NCBI GenBank assembly: GCA_951812805.1
Contig: CATOSZ010000003.1
Span: 1,070,557 to 1,134,556 of the forward strand
Length of the DNA stretch: 64,000 nt
From: an uncultured Alphaproteobacteria bacterium
Lineage (GTDB): Bacteria > Pseudomonadota > Alphaproteobacteria > GCA-2731375
Direction: 5' to 3'
How positions within the stretch are numbered: position 1 is the first letter of the stretch; each line of letters starts with the position of its first letter. The notes under the pieces are model-generated. The model did not search any database and was not told the origin of the DNA. It saw only the letters and a list, made by a program, of their open reading frames with translations. Shown one piece after another: positions 53,878-63,013 of the stretch. Made by a program: the position numbers and the translations under genes.

Positions 53878-54789
53878 ATGACCCACGACCTCCGTTTTCA
53901 AGTCGCGATCATGCCCAACGACGGTTTCGCCGGCGTGTTGCGCCGCTTCCGTCATGTCGAGGACCTCGGCATCGACATGGCGACGACGGGCGACCACTTC
54001 TGCGACTGGAGCAACCCGGATCGCGACTGGATGGAAGCCTGGACGACGCTGGCAGGGCTGGCGCAGGGGACATCGCGGATCCGCCTCGCGACCTATGTCA
54101 CGCAGATCCCGCTGCGCAATCCGGCGATGCTGGCCCGCCAGGCCATGACCGTGGATCACATTTCGGGCGGCCGCCTCGATCTCGGCCTCGGCATCGGCCT
54201 CAGGATCGATCCCGCCTACGACATGATCGGCATGGACAACTGGAGCACGGCGGAACGGGTCGCCCGCTTCCCCGAATACGTCGAAATCGTCGATCGCCTG
54301 CTGACGAACGAGGTGTCCAGTTACGAGGGCAGCTATTACAAGGTGGAAGGTGCGACCATGCATCCGGGGCCTGTGCAATCGCCCCGGCCGCCCATCGTCA
54401 TCGCCGCGCTGAAGCCGGTGATGATGCGCCATGCGGCGAAATATGCCGACAACTGGAACAGCCTCAGCTTCTGCGAAACCTTCGAGGAGCAACTGGCCGA
54501 GACGCGCGAGCGCATGGGCCGGATGGACGACAATCTCGAGAAGCTCGGCCGTGATTCCGCGACGCTGCGCCGCTCCTACCAGATGTTCGACCCGTCCAGT
54601 CGGGCGAGCGGTGGGGCCGTCACCTATTACGAATCGACCAATCTCTTCGTCGACATGGTCGAAAGCCTGATCGAAACCGGGATGAGCGAGCTCGGCATCT
54701 ACTATCCGACGCTCGACTCGCAGAACGACGCCTTCGAAAAGATCGTCTCCGAGGTGATCCCGGAGATCAAGGCACGCCACGCCGGGTGA
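53878..54789 (+). CDS. LLM-class (luciferase-like) flavin-dependent oxidoreductase
   Basis: The 303-residue protein has the TIM-barrel pattern of bacterial luciferase relatives: MATTGDHFCDWSNPDRDW, RIRLATYVTQIPLRNPAMLA and DHISGGRLDLGLGIG, which bind FMN or F420. Members oxidise or monooxygenate small organic substrates. It lies between the racemase-fold gene and a GNAT, whose GTG start overlaps its stop by 4 bases. Confidence 0.85.
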   Translation: MTHDLRFQVAIMPNDGFAGVLRRFRHVEDLGIDMATTGDHFCDWSNPDRDWMEAWTTLAGLAQGTSRIRLATYVTQIPLRNPAMLARQAMTVDHISGGRLDLGLGIGLRIDPAYDMIGMDNWSTAERVARFPEYVEIVDRLLTNEVSSYEGSYYKVEGATMHPGPVQSPRPPIVIAALKPVMMRHAAKYADNWNSLSFCETFEEQLAETRERMGRMDDNLEKLGRDSATLRRSYQMFDPSSRASGGAVTYYESTNLFVDMVESLIETGMSELGIYYPTLDSQNDAFEKIVSEVIPEIKARHAG

Positions 54790-55259
54790 GTGCACCCGAG
54801 GTCACCATCCGGCGGGCGGAGAGCGGCGATCTCGGCGCCATCGTCGACCTGCTGGCCGACGATCCGCTGGGCGCCGGGCGCGAGACGGCGGTGCGCCCGC
54901 TGGATCGCGCCTATGCGGACGCCTTCCAGGCGATCGACGCCGACCCCCACCAGCTGCTCGTCGTCGCCGAGCGGGCGGGTCACATCGTCGGCTGCCTGCA
55001 GCTCAGCTTCATCCCCGGGCTGACCCGGCGCGGCATGTGGCGCGGCCAGATCGAGGGCGTCCGCGTCGCGACGGACGAGCGAAACGGCGGCCTCGGTCGC
55101 CGGTTGTTCGAATGGGCGATCCAGCGCTGCCGGGAACGCGGTTGCGGCCTCGTCCAGCTGACCACCGACAAGACCCGGCCCGACGCCCACCGCTTCTACG
55201 AGTCGCTCGGCTTCGCCGCCAGCCACGAGGGCATGAAGCTGCCCCTCGACGGCGACTGA
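54786..55259 (+). CDS. GNAT family N-acetyltransferase
   Basis: The GTG at 54786 overlaps the LLM stop (GTGA). The 157 residues show VTIRRAESGDLGAIVDLL and the acetyl-CoA loop RNGGLGRRLFEWAIQ, with a C-terminal DAHRFYESLGF. The FYESLGF motif is typical of amine or amino-acid acetyltransferases. It is the third gene of a racemase-LLM-GNAT operon. Confidence 0.83.
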   Translation: MSAPEVTIRRAESGDLGAIVDLLADDPLGAGRETAVRPLDRAYADAFQAIDADPHQLLVVAERAGHIVGCLQLSFIPGLTRRGMWRGQIEGVRVATDERNGGLGRRLFEWAIQRCRERGCGLVQLTTDKTRPDAHRFYESLGFAASHEGMKLPLDGD

Positions 55260-55269
55260 CAAATCACGG

Positions 55270-56133
55270 TTAGATCCCGCCGAGGAAGTCCTTGCTCCAG
55301 CGCGCGAAGTCGTCGCCGCGGGTCACGCGGCGCATCAGCTCCGCGTCGGCAACGCCCGGGAGGTCGCCCGGTGCCGTGCCCTCGCGCAGCGCCTTCAGGG
55401 TCGCATAGGTCGCCTGCACGGCGGCCATGAAGGGATGGTGGCCCTGCAGCGCCACGCGGACCCGGCGCGAACCGAGATAGGCCTTGTCGGCCAGCTCCGG
55501 CCCGGTACCGCCGAGAATGAAGGGGAGGGAGACCGCCTCGAAGACAGCGTCCAGCTCCGCCCGGGTCTTGATGCCGACGAGGAATATGGCGTCGACGCCG
55601 ACCGCTTCGTAGGCCTTCGCGCGCGCAATCGTATCCTCGATGCCGGTGATCGCCGGCGCGCTGGTCCGCCCGGCGATGACCAGGTCCGGGTCCTGCCGGC
55701 CCTCGATTCCAGCGCGCATCTTGCCGACGCCTTCCTCGAGCGATATCAGCCGCGTCGCCTCGACGCCGAACTCGCGGGGCAGCACCGTGTCCTCGATCGA
55801 CAATGCGGCGACGCCGGCCGTCTCCAGCTCCTCCACCGTGCGCTTGACATTGAGGGCGTTGCCGTAGCCGTGATCGGCATCGACCAGCAGCGGCAGGTTG
55901 CCGGCCCGGTTGATGCGATAGGCCTGCTGGGCGAACTCGGTGAGGGTCAGGACGATCAGGTCCGGCGCGCCGGTCACACTCATCGAGCCGATGGAGCCCG
56001 CGAACATGCCGACCTCGAACCCGAGATCCTCCGCGATGCGGGCGGAGATCGCATCGTAGACGCTGCCTGGATGGACGCAGACGTCGCCCGAGAGGACGGC
56101 GCGAAAGGCGGTGCGGCGGGACGACCAGTGCAT
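55270..56133 (-). CDS. isocitrate lyase/PEP mutase family protein (oxaloacetate decarboxylase-like)
   Basis: AAGGAG precedes the ATG at 56133, giving 287 residues. The protein resembles the oxaloacetate decarboxylase branch of the PEP mutase superfamily (PA4872 type): SVYDAISARIAEDLGFEVG, LPLLVDADHGYGNALNVKRT, and AALSIEDTVLPREFG carry the metal and substrate residues. It should cleave or decarboxylate a 2-oxo acid with Mg2+. It converges on the GNAT gene and has a 10-base gap. Confidence 0.82.
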   Translation of the reverse strand: MHWSSRRTAFRAVLSGDVCVHPGSVYDAISARIAEDLGFEVGMFAGSIGSMSVTGAPDLIVLTLTEFAQQAYRINRAGNLPLLVDADHGYGNALNVKRTVEELETAGVAALSIEDTVLPREFGVEATRLISLEEGVGKMRAGIEGRQDPDLVIAGRTSAPAITGIEDTIARAKAYEAVGVDAIFLVGIKTRAELDAVFEAVSLPFILGGTGPELADKAYLGSRRVRVALQGHHPFMAAVQATYATLKALREGTAPGDLPGVADAELMRRVTRGDDFARWSKDFLGGI

Positions 56134-56276
56134 GGCGGTGAACTCCTTCGAGGCGATTTCGAGCGCGGCACTATAGCGCGTGGACCGGCGCCGCGCGCGC
56201 GTTGACAAGCGCCCCCGCCGGCGCCACCTTGGGCCCGCGCCCTCGCCCTCGCCTACGCCCCTGGGGAGATCCGACC

Positions 56277-57239
56277 TTGCGTAGCTATCTCGAATTCGAA
56301 CGGCCGATCGCCGAACTCGAAAACAAGATCTTGGAATTGCGCCAGCTCGACGGCGACGGCGACGGCCAGGTCGATATCGAGGAAGAGGTCCAGCGCCTGC
56401 AGAGCAAGGCGCACCAGCTGCTGAACGAAACCTACGGCGAGCTCAGCCCCTGGCAGAAGACCCAGGTCGCCCGCCACCCGCACCGCCCGCACTTCACCGA
56501 CTATGTCGAGGCGCTGATCGAGGCCTTTACCCCGCTCGCCGGCGACCGCGCCTTTGCCGACGACAAGGCGATGATCGGCGGCATCGGCCGGTTGAAGGGC
56601 CGCTCGGTGATGATCCTGGGCCAGGAAAAAGGCGCCGATACCGAAGGCCGGGTGAAGCACAATTTCGGCATGGCGCGCCCGGAAGGCTATCGCAAGGCGA
56701 TCCGGCTGATCCGCCTGGCCGACCGCTTCGGCCTGCCGGTCGTCACCCTGGTCGACACGCCCGGCGCCTACCCGGGCGTCAGCGCGGAGGAGCGCGGCCA
56801 GGCCGAAGCCATCGCGCGCTCGACCGAGGCCTGCCTGGACGTGGGCGTTCCGATCATCTCCTGCATCGTCGGCGAGGGCGGCTCGGGTGGAGCTGTGGCG
56901 TTGGCCTCGGGCAACAAGGTGCTGATGCTCGAGCACGCCATCTATTCGGTGATCATGCCGGAGGGTTGCGCCTCGATCCTCTGGCGCTCGGCCGAGAAGG
57001 CGCAGGAGGCGGCGGACGCGTTGAAGCTCACCGCCGGCCACCTGCTGGAACTGAAAGTGATCGACGCCATCGTGCCCGAGCCGGTCGGCGGCGCCCACCG
57101 GGACCGCGACCGGGCGATCAGCGCCGTCGGTGCGGCGATCGACGCGGCGATCGACGACTTCGCGGGACAAACGGCGGACGAGATCCGCCGGCACCGGCGC
57201 GACAAGTTCCTGGAGATCGGCCGGGTGGGACTGGCGTGA
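56277..57239 (+). CDS. accA: acetyl-CoA carboxylase carboxyltransferase subunit alpha
   Basis: The start is TTG at 56277, after GGGGAG at good spacing, so the protein begins [17 protein letters not shown] like other AccA proteins; a longer frame upstream is Pro/Arg-rich and rejected. The 320 residues hold [28 protein letters not shown] and [20 protein letters not shown] of the carboxyltransferase. With AccD it transfers CO2 from biotin to acetyl-CoA to give malonyl-CoA. The GTG of the next gene overlaps the stop by 4 bases. Confidence 0.95.
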   Translation: MRSYLEFERPIAELENKILELRQLDGDGDGQVDIEEEVQRLQSKAHQLLNETYGELSPWQKTQVARHPHRPHFTDYVEALIEAFTPLAGDRAFADDKAMIGGIGRLKGRSVMILGQEKGADTEGRVKHNFGMARPEGYRKAIRLIRLADRFGLPVVTLVDTPGAYPGVSAEERGQAEAIARSTEACLDVGVPIISCIVGEGGSGGAVALASGNKVLMLEHAIYSVIMPEGCASILWRSAEKAQEAADALKLTAGHLLELKVIDAIVPEPVGGAHRDRDRAISAVGAAIDAAIDDFAGQTADEIRRHRRDKFLEIGRVGLA

Positions 57240-57640
57240 GCGACCACCAGGCCATTCTCTTCGCCAACGAGGCGTTCTATCAGGCCTTCGCCGAGCGCGA
57301 CATGGAGGCGATGGACGCGATCTGGGCCGACGACGACGCCGTCGCCTGCATCCATCCGGGCTGGCAGCCGCTGGAGGGGCGCGAGGCGGTGCTGGAAAGC
57401 TGGCGCGCCATCCTTTCGAATGCCGACTCGCCCCCCATCGTCTGCCGCCAGGCCCGCGCCCACATGCGCGGCGAGATGGCCTTCGTCGTCTGCTACGAGG
57501 AGATCCTCGGCCAGTATCTGATCGCCACCAACGTCTTCGTGCGCGACGGGCGGACCTGGCGCATCGTCCATCACCAGGCCGGCCCGACCGCCGGCCAGCC
57601 GGAGGACGAGGGCGAGGCCGGCGAACGCACGGTCAACTGA
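57236..57640 (+). CDS. SnoaL/NTF2-like small protein
   Basis: The GTG at 57236 overlaps the accA stop (GTGA). The 134-residue protein shows the cone-like NTF2 pattern with [37 protein letters not shown] and [10 protein letters not shown]. Such domains serve as isomerases, hydratases or simply binding proteins. The coupling to accA is notable, but no functional link is known to me. Confidence 0.75.
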   Translation: MSDHQAILFANEAFYQAFAERDMEAMDAIWADDDAVACIHPGWQPLEGREAVLESWRAILSNADSPPIVCRQARAHMRGEMAFVVCYEEILGQYLIATNVFVRDGRTWRIVHHQAGPTAGQPEDEGEAGERTVN

Positions 57641-57668
57641 CCGCTACCAATCCGAGGGGGAAGGGGAC

Positions 57669-58838
57669 ATGGGCGCGCGGGATCCGGTCATCGTCGGCGT
57701 CGCCGACACGGCGCTGGTCGAGGGCAAGATGGCGGCGGGCACCACACCGCTCTCCATGCAGGCGCATGCCGCGAAGGCGGCGCTGGACGAGGCGGGGTTA
57801 CGGGTTGCGGATGTCGACGGCCTGCTGGTCGCCGGCGCCTGGGGCCAGCCCCGGCCCGGCAACATGATGCCGATCGCGCTCGCCGAATATTTCGGCATCC
57901 GACCCAGCTTCGCCGACGGCACCAACATCGGCGGTTCCTCCTTCGAGATGTTCGTCGGGCATGCGGCCATGGCGTTGCGCCAGGGGATGTGCGAGGTGGC
58001 GCTGATCCTCTACGGCTCCGACCAGCGCAGCGCCCGGGCCCGCACGCTGGGTGGGCGGCCGACCTATTACAGCCTGCAGTACGAGGTGCCCTGGGGCCAG
58101 CCGACGCCGCTCGGCTCCTACGCCATGGCTGCGCAGCGGCACATGCACCTCTATGGCACGAGGCCCGAGCAACTGGCCGAGGTCGCCGTTTCGGCGCGGG
58201 AATGGGCCCGCCTCAATCCCGCCGCCATGATGCGGGACGAGATGGGCATCGACGATGTGCTGGCGACGGCGATGATCGCCGACCCGCTGCGCCGGGCCGA
58301 CTGCTGCCTGGTGACCGACGGCGGCGGGGCGATCGTCATGACGACGGCGGAGCGGGCGGCCGATCTCGACGGCACCGCAATCGACGTGCTCGGCTTCGGC
58401 GAGAGCATGAGCCACATCACCATCGGCGCCATGCCGGACGTCGCCTGGCACACCACGGCGGCCGAGGCGGGGGCACGGGCCTTCGCCATGGCCGGGCTGA
58501 CGCCGGGCGACATCGACGTGGCGGAGATCTACGACAGCTTCACCATCACCGTGCTGATGAGCCTGGAAGCGCTCGGCTTCTGCGGGCGGGGGGAAAGCGG
58601 GGCCTTCGTCGCCGACGGCCGCACCCGGCCCGGCGGCGCCTTTCCGATGAACACCAACGGCGGCGGCCTCTCCTTCGCCCATCCCGGCATGTACGGCATC
58701 TTCCTGGTGACGGAGGCGGTGCGCCAGCTGCGCGGCGAGGCCGGCCCGCGCCAGGTCCCGGGCGCCCGTGTCGCCCTGGCGCACGGCACCGGCGGCACGC
58801 TGTCGAGCGGTGCGACCTGCATCCTGGCCCGGCGCTGA
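57669..58838 (+). CDS. thiolase-fold (SCP-x type) protein without the N-terminal catalytic cysteine
   Basis: The 389-residue protein has the thiolase fold with GTNIGGSSFEMFVGHAA where active thiolases carry a nucleophilic Cys; here Ser90/Ser91 occupy the place. The histidine-bearing C-terminal block NTNGGGLSFAHPG and ALAHGTGGTLSSG are kept. Such lipid-transfer-type proteins often pair with a DUF35 OB-fold protein, which follows after about 20 bases. It may act in acyl-CoA handling (HMG-CoA-synthase-like or steroid aldolase-type) rather than in thiolysis. Confidence 0.8.
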   Translation: MGARDPVIVGVADTALVEGKMAAGTTPLSMQAHAAKAALDEAGLRVADVDGLLVAGAWGQPRPGNMMPIALAEYFGIRPSFADGTNIGGSSFEMFVGHAAMALRQGMCEVALILYGSDQRSARARTLGGRPTYYSLQYEVPWGQPTPLGSYAMAAQRHMHLYGTRPEQLAEVAVSAREWARLNPAAMMRDEMGIDDVLATAMIADPLRRADCCLVTDGGGAIVMTTAERAADLDGTAIDVLGFGESMSHITIGAMPDVAWHTTAAEAGARAFAMAGLTPGDIDVAEIYDSFTITVLMSLEALGFCGRGESGAFVADGRTRPGGAFPMNTNGGGLSFAHPGMYGIFLVTEAVRQLRGEAGPRQVPGARVALAHGTGGTLSSGATCILARR

Positions 58839-58858
58839 TGAGCGGAGGAGCCCGAACG

Positions 58859-59263
58859 ATGAGCGACAAACCCCTGCCGACGATCGATCCCGACAGCGCG
58901 CCCTTCTGGGCCGCCTGCGGCGAAGGCCGCCTGGACCTGCCGCACTGCCGGGCCTGCGCGCGGCCGCACTTCCCGCCCCGCGCCCTCTGCCCGCATTGCC
59001 ACGAGGTCGGCTGCGACTGGCGGGCCGCGGCCGGCACCGGCACGATCCACACCTTCACCGTCGCCCGCCGCCCGGCCCATCCCGGCTTCAAGGACGAGGT
59101 GCCCTACGTCGTGGCGCTGATCGACCTGGACGAGGGCGTGCGCATGATGAGCAACATCGTCACCGACGACCCCGACGCCGTCGCGATCGGACAGCGCGTC
59201 GAAGTGGTCTTCGACAAGGTGACGGACGATCTGACGATGCCGAAGTTCCAACGGATCGACTGA
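58859..59263 (+). CDS. zinc-ribbon OB-fold (DUF35) protein
   Basis: GGAGGAG precedes the ATG at 58859, which I prefer to the ATG at 58838 overlapping the thiolase stop. The 134-residue protein has two CxxC pairs (CRAC, CPHC) near its start and an OB-fold with FTVARRPAHPGF. DUF35 proteins form a complex with thiolase-like partners and shape the acyl-CoA tunnel, as described for archaeal HMG-CoA synthase and actinobacterial aldolases. The adjacency here fits that. Confidence 0.85.
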   Translation: MSDKPLPTIDPDSAPFWAACGEGRLDLPHCRACARPHFPPRALCPHCHEVGCDWRAAAGTGTIHTFTVARRPAHPGFKDEVPYVVALIDLDEGVRMMSNIVTDDPDAVAIGQRVEVVFDKVTDDLTMPKFQRID

Positions 59264-59278
59264 ACCCGGAGCCACGCC

Positions 59279-59716
59279 GTGTCCACCACCATGAACCGTA
59301 GCGAGGCCAAGGCCTTTCTCGCCGCCGCCCGGGTCGCCATCCTCTCGGTGCCGGAAGCGGGCCGCGGACCGCTGGCCACGCCCGTGTGGTACCGGGTCGA
59401 GGGCGACGGGAACCTCGCCGTCATCGTGCCACGCGATTCCGCCAAGGGTCGGCTGATCGTTGTCGGCACCCGCCTTTCGCTCTGCGTCCAAAAGGACACG
59501 CCCTCCTACCAGTACGTCAGCGTCGAGGGACCCGTCGTCGGAACCGACCCGGCGGACTGGGCCGACGACCTGATCCCCATGGCGAAGCGCTATCTCGGCG
59601 AGGCGGACGGCCAGACCTATGCGGACGGCATGCGAGAGGTCTTCGCCGCGGGCGGCCGGATGCTGGTACAACTCAGGCCGGAACGCTGGCTGACGGCGGA
59701 CTACACGAAACGCTGA
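59279..59716 (+). CDS. pyridoxamine 5'-phosphate oxidase-fold flavoprotein
   Basis: The start is GTG at 59279 after GGAG; the ATG at 59291 is an alternative. The 145-residue protein has the split-barrel pattern with FLAAARVAILSVPEAG, TPVWYRVEGDGNLAVIV and LSLCVQKDTPSYQYVSVEG, like PPOX family proteins that bind FMN or F420. The substrate is unknown. It follows the DUF35 gene by 15 bases. Confidence 0.78.
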   Translation: MSTTMNRSEAKAFLAAARVAILSVPEAGRGPLATPVWYRVEGDGNLAVIVPRDSAKGRLIVVGTRLSLCVQKDTPSYQYVSVEGPVVGTDPADWADDLIPMAKRYLGEADGQTYADGMREVFAAGGRMLVQLRPERWLTADYTKR

Positions 59717-59726
59717 GGTTCGTTCC

Positions 59727-59829
59727 ATGAGCCACGCTCGCAGCTCAAACGAGCTCCAAAAGCCGTCGCCCATTCCATGACGGGGATGTCATCGAGGCTA
59801 ACAAGACCCAGGAGTTGATCTACGAATAG
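59727..59829 (+). other. possible remnant of a lost gene
   Basis: A short open stretch ends DGDVIEANKTQELIYE before a TAG at 59827-59829 and has no start or upstream part in frame. It looks coding but is too short to identify. The rest of the 211-base gap holds only a promoter-like site. Confidence 0.2.
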
Positions 59830-59856
59830 CCGCGCCCGGCAACATCGCCGATACGA

Positions 59857-59885
59857 TTGAAGTCAAATAAAATTGCACTTATATT
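59857..59885 (+). promoter_or_regulatory. candidate sigma70 promoter for the DUF2157 operon
   Basis: TTGAAG (59857-59862) and TATATT (59880-59885) lie 17 bases apart in an AT-rich island, about 43 bases before the ATG at 59928. It is one of the best promoter matches in the window. Confidence 0.5.
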
Positions 59886-59927
59886 GGGCTTCATACTCTA
59901 CCGATCACACGGAGCGGCCTAGCCGAT

Positions 59928-61319
59928 ATGTGGGACGGACTGTTTCTCAAGCGGCTCCGCAAGGAGATGCCCCACTGGCGTGAACGGGGCTGGATCGAGG
60001 CTGACGGTAGCGAGGCGATTTTGGCCGAGCTTGCCGCCCGCGGCGGCCTCTCCCGCTTCACGCCTATCGTCTTTGCCGTGCTGGGCGTACTGCTGGTCGG
60101 CGCCGGCGTCATCCTGTTCTTCGCCGCCAACTGGCAGGAGATGGCGAAGATCACGAAGATCGCTGTGCTGGTCGGCGCGCTGATCGCCACCCATGTCGCC
60201 GCTGGCCTCTCGCTCGCCCGCCCCGGCCGGGCCTCCGGCGCCGTCGCCCACGCCCTGCTGCTTCTGGGGATTATCCTGTTTGGCGCCAACATCATCCTGA
60301 TCGCGCAGATCTATCACATCGATCGCCACTACCCGGACGCCATCCTGGTATGGTCCCTGGGCGCGCTCCTGGTGGCGTGCCTGGTCCCGTCCGAGATCGC
60401 CCTGGTCGCCGGTCTGCTTCTCGGCCTGCTGTGGAGTGGATTCGAAACCCTGGATTTCGGTCGACACATTCACTGGCCGTTTCTCGTACTCTGGCTGGCG
60501 ACGGTGCCGCTGATCTGGCGAAACCGTTGGGTCTGGGGCGCGCGGGCCACCATGATCACCCTGATACTCTGGTCGATTCTGACGTTCTACTGGGGCTTCG
60601 AATGGCGCGACAGGTCGCTGGAACGGGTTTTCCTGGCGCAGGTCGTCCTCTTTGGCTTTCTCACGCTGTTCTGGTTGCTGCATGTCGCGGTACGCCGCGA
60701 CGCCGTGTCCCGCGTCGCGGACGCGGCACGATTGCCGGCTTTGGTCGGGGCGCTGCTCGCGTTCCTCGCGTTGACGGGTCGCTACCACTATGGCCTGAGA
60801 AGTGGGTCCTGGCTCGAAGGTGATTCACCACCGATTGCTTCCGCCGCTGCCGGATGGGTCGTCGCCAGCCTCGTCGCGATGGCGTCGTCGTTCGCTGCTG
60901 CGGCTTGGGCCCGTCGCCGGGCCGGCGCGCGGGCGAATGGGCCCTCGGCCGTCATCGGATTCGTGCTGTTGGGCCTGATCTGCCTTGCCAGTCTCTCCAA
61001 TCTGGCGCGCGGCTTAGAGATGGTCCCGGTGCTCGGCATCTACATCGCCTTCAATGTCTTGTTCTGTGGCGGCCTCGTCTGGCTCATTCATCAAGGCTAT
61101 CGGCAGGGTGATACCGCGATCGTCAACACCGCCTTCGTCTTCTTTGCGGTCCTCGTCTTGCAGCTCTATTTCGATACATTCTGGAGCTTGGCGGACCGAG
61201 CCTACTTCTTCATCGGCGGTGGCGTCGTCCTGTTCGCCGGCGGTTATCTGCTGGAGCGCCAGCGGCGGCGATTGCTGTCCCGCGGCAGCATGACGAGGGA
61301 CACGGAGGACGGCGCATGA
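59928..61319 (+). CDS. DUF2157 family polytopic membrane protein
   Basis: The 463-residue protein begins with a short cytosolic helical segment (MPHWRERGWIEADGSEAIL) followed by about 12 or more membrane helices. GVILFFAANWQEM is the DUF2157 hallmark. The function of the family is unknown. It overlaps the GDYXXLXY gene by 4 bases, a pairing seen in many genomes and suggestive of a two-protein membrane complex. Confidence 0.85.
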   Translation: MWDGLFLKRLRKEMPHWRERGWIEADGSEAILAELAARGGLSRFTPIVFAVLGVLLVGAGVILFFAANWQEMAKITKIAVLVGALIATHVAAGLSLARPGRASGAVAHALLLLGIILFGANIILIAQIYHIDRHYPDAILVWSLGALLVACLVPSEIALVAGLLLGLLWSGFETLDFGRHIHWPFLVLWLATVPLIWRNRWVWGARATMITLILWSILTFYWGFEWRDRSLERVFLAQVVLFGFLTLFWLLHVAVRRDAVSRVADAARLPALVGALLAFLALTGRYHYGLRSGSWLEGDSPPIASAAAGWVVASLVAMASSFAAAAWARRRAGARANGPSAVIGFVLLGLICLASLSNLARGLEMVPVLGIYIAFNVLFCGGLVWLIHQGYRQGDTAIVNTAFVFFAVLVLQLYFDTFWSLADRAYFFIGGGVVLFAGGYLLERQRRRLLSRGSMTRDTEDGA

Positions 61320-61864
61320 AGCTTCGGATCGCCGGCGCAATCGCCCTCGTCCTCGCCGCCCAGCTCACCGTGCTGGCCGTCATGGTCGGGCGCCATCAAA
61401 TGACCCTGAACGAGGGCACGCGGGTCATCCTGAAGACCGAACCGATCGACCCGCGGTCGCTGTTCCGAGGCGACTATGCGATCCTGAACTATGACATCAG
61501 TGGTCTCTCGGAATCGCTGCCCGGCGGTGATGCCGACTGGAAACGTTACGATACTATCCATGTCGTGTTGGAGCGGGAAAAGCCCTACTGGAAAGCCGTT
61601 TCCATGCATCGCAATCGGCCTGTGCTCGCGCCCGATCAAGTCGCCATTCGCGGAACCGTTCGAGACGTGTGGTCCCGTGGCGTAATCTGGGTGCGCTATG
61701 GCATCGAGAAGTACTTCGTGCCCGAGGGCGAAGGTCGAAAGATTGAGCGTCCGAGCGAGGGCAACGTCATCTCCATCGAGGTCGCAGTCGACGACGCCGG
61801 CAACGCCGGTATCACGGCCGTGCTGCTGAACGGCGAGCCGGTCTACGAGGAAGCCCTGTTCTGA
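61316..61864 (+). CDS. GDYXXLXY domain membrane-anchored protein
   Basis: The 182-residue protein has an N-terminal membrane anchor (GAIALVLAAQLTVLAVMVG) and the family motif FRGDYAILNYDIS, then a beta-rich domain with IRGTVRDVWSRGVIWVRYG. It lies behind the DUF2157 gene with a 4-base overlap, the standard arrangement. Its function is unknown. Its 3' end overlaps the convergent LLM gene by 22 bases. Confidence 0.87.
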   Translation: MKLRIAGAIALVLAAQLTVLAVMVGRHQMTLNEGTRVILKTEPIDPRSLFRGDYAILNYDISGLSESLPGGDADWKRYDTIHVVLEREKPYWKAVSMHRNRPVLAPDQVAIRGTVRDVWSRGVIWVRYGIEKYFVPEGEGRKIERPSEGNVISIEVAVDDAGNAGITAVLLNGEPVYEEALF

Positions 61865-63009
61865 GCCTCGGCCGAGACGGGCGCGCGCAGGCCGAGGCGT
61901 TCGAGGCGGGGCAGGACTTCCTGGAGGAAATAGGGGATCTCCTTCAGGTAATCGAGGAAGGCGACCGAGGTCCCGGCGAGGCCGGCCTCGCTCATCGCCG
62001 CCATCTCCGCCGCGATGTCGTCCGGCGTGCCGACGAGCGGGAAGGTGCCGGGATAGGTGCCCTCGTAGGACCGCCCCGTCGCGCGGGTGAAGCGGTTCTC
62101 GGCCGGGCGGGCGGCGACCCGGTTGCCGCTGCCGGCAACGGCGCCCCGGTGGCCCCGGTGGTAGGCGCGGCCCTCGACGTCGGCCATCTCCTCGGCGAAA
62201 TAATGGAAGAACTCTTCCGCCTCGCGCCGGCTCGGGCGGCAGACGATGTGGCTCATGGCATAGATGGGAAGGCTTCGCCCGTGCCGCGCCATGTGGCCGT
62301 GCACGTCGGCCAGCAGGTTCGCCACCTGGCCGTGCTCGGTCACCGTGGTGAAGAGGGCGTCGGCCGCCTGGGCGGCGAAGTCGCGGCCCTTGGGCGAAAA
62401 GCCGGCCGACATCACCAGGGGCCGCGGGCGCTGGATCGAAATGGGGTCGGTCTGCAGGTTTTTCAGCTGGAAGAATTCGCCCTCCCAGTCGAACTCCGAC
62501 CCGCCCTCCAGCAGTTTCGCCCAGATCCGCCACCACTCCACGCCATGTTCATAGCGTGTCTCGGGATCGATGGTGACGCCGTGCAATTCGAACTCCGGCT
62601 GGTTCCAGCCGCAGACGATGTTGAGGCCGGCGCGCCCGTGCGTCACGTGATCGATCGTCGCCATCGCTTTTGCCGCGAAGGCGGGCGTCACCAGCGGCAC
62701 ATGCACCGTGGCGAAGACGCAGATTCGTTCCGTGAGCGCGCCGATGGCGGCCGAGTGGGTGAGCGTCTCGTAGGACTTGCCGTAGATGTTGGCCTGGCCC
62801 TGATAGCCGCGCCACTTGGCGACCGGCAGGATGAATTCCAGGCCCGCCGCGTCGGCCAACCGGCACATGGCGACGATATCGTCCCACTCGGCCCGCCAGC
62901 GTTCCGGCGCCAGGGAAATCGTCAGGCCGCCGTCGCAATTGGCGCTGAAGACGCCCAGCTTGAAGCGGTTCGGCCCGAACATCGGGTTCGTCGCGGCACG
63001 CGGATCCAT
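61843..63009 (-). CDS. LLM-class flavin-dependent monooxygenase (RutA-like group)
   Basis: The 388-residue protein has the RutA/luciferase-like pattern: KLGVFSANCDGGLTIS, MCRLADAAGLEFILPVAKWR, and AGLNIVCGWNQPEFELHG with the TIM-barrel flavin site. RutA opens the pyrimidine ring of uracil; the resemblance is to the subgroup, not proof of substrate. It is 4 bases behind the racemase-fold gene. The 3' end overlaps the GDYXXLXY gene by 22 bases. Confidence 0.8.
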   Translation of the reverse strand: MDPRAATNPMFGPNRFKLGVFSANCDGGLTISLAPERWRAEWDDIVAMCRLADAAGLEFILPVAKWRGYQGQANIYGKSYETLTHSAAIGALTERICVFATVHVPLVTPAFAAKAMATIDHVTHGRAGLNIVCGWNQPEFELHGVTIDPETRYEHGVEWWRIWAKLLEGGSEFDWEGEFFQLKNLQTDPISIQRPRPLVMSAGFSPKGRDFAAQAADALFTTVTEHGQVANLLADVHGHMARHGRSLPIYAMSHIVCRPSRREAEEFFHYFAEEMADVEGRAYHRGHRGAVAGSGNRVAARPAENRFTRATGRSYEGTYPGTFPLVGTPDDIAAEMAAMSEAGLAGTSVAFLDYLKEIPYFLQEVLPRLERLGLRAPVSAEAQNRASS

Positions 63010-63013
63010 GGTC

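Noticed and set aside
56202-56276. An ATG start for accA at 56202
   Set aside because: It adds a Pro/Arg-rich tail absent from AccA proteins, while TTG 56277 has a good ribosome site and gives the conserved start.
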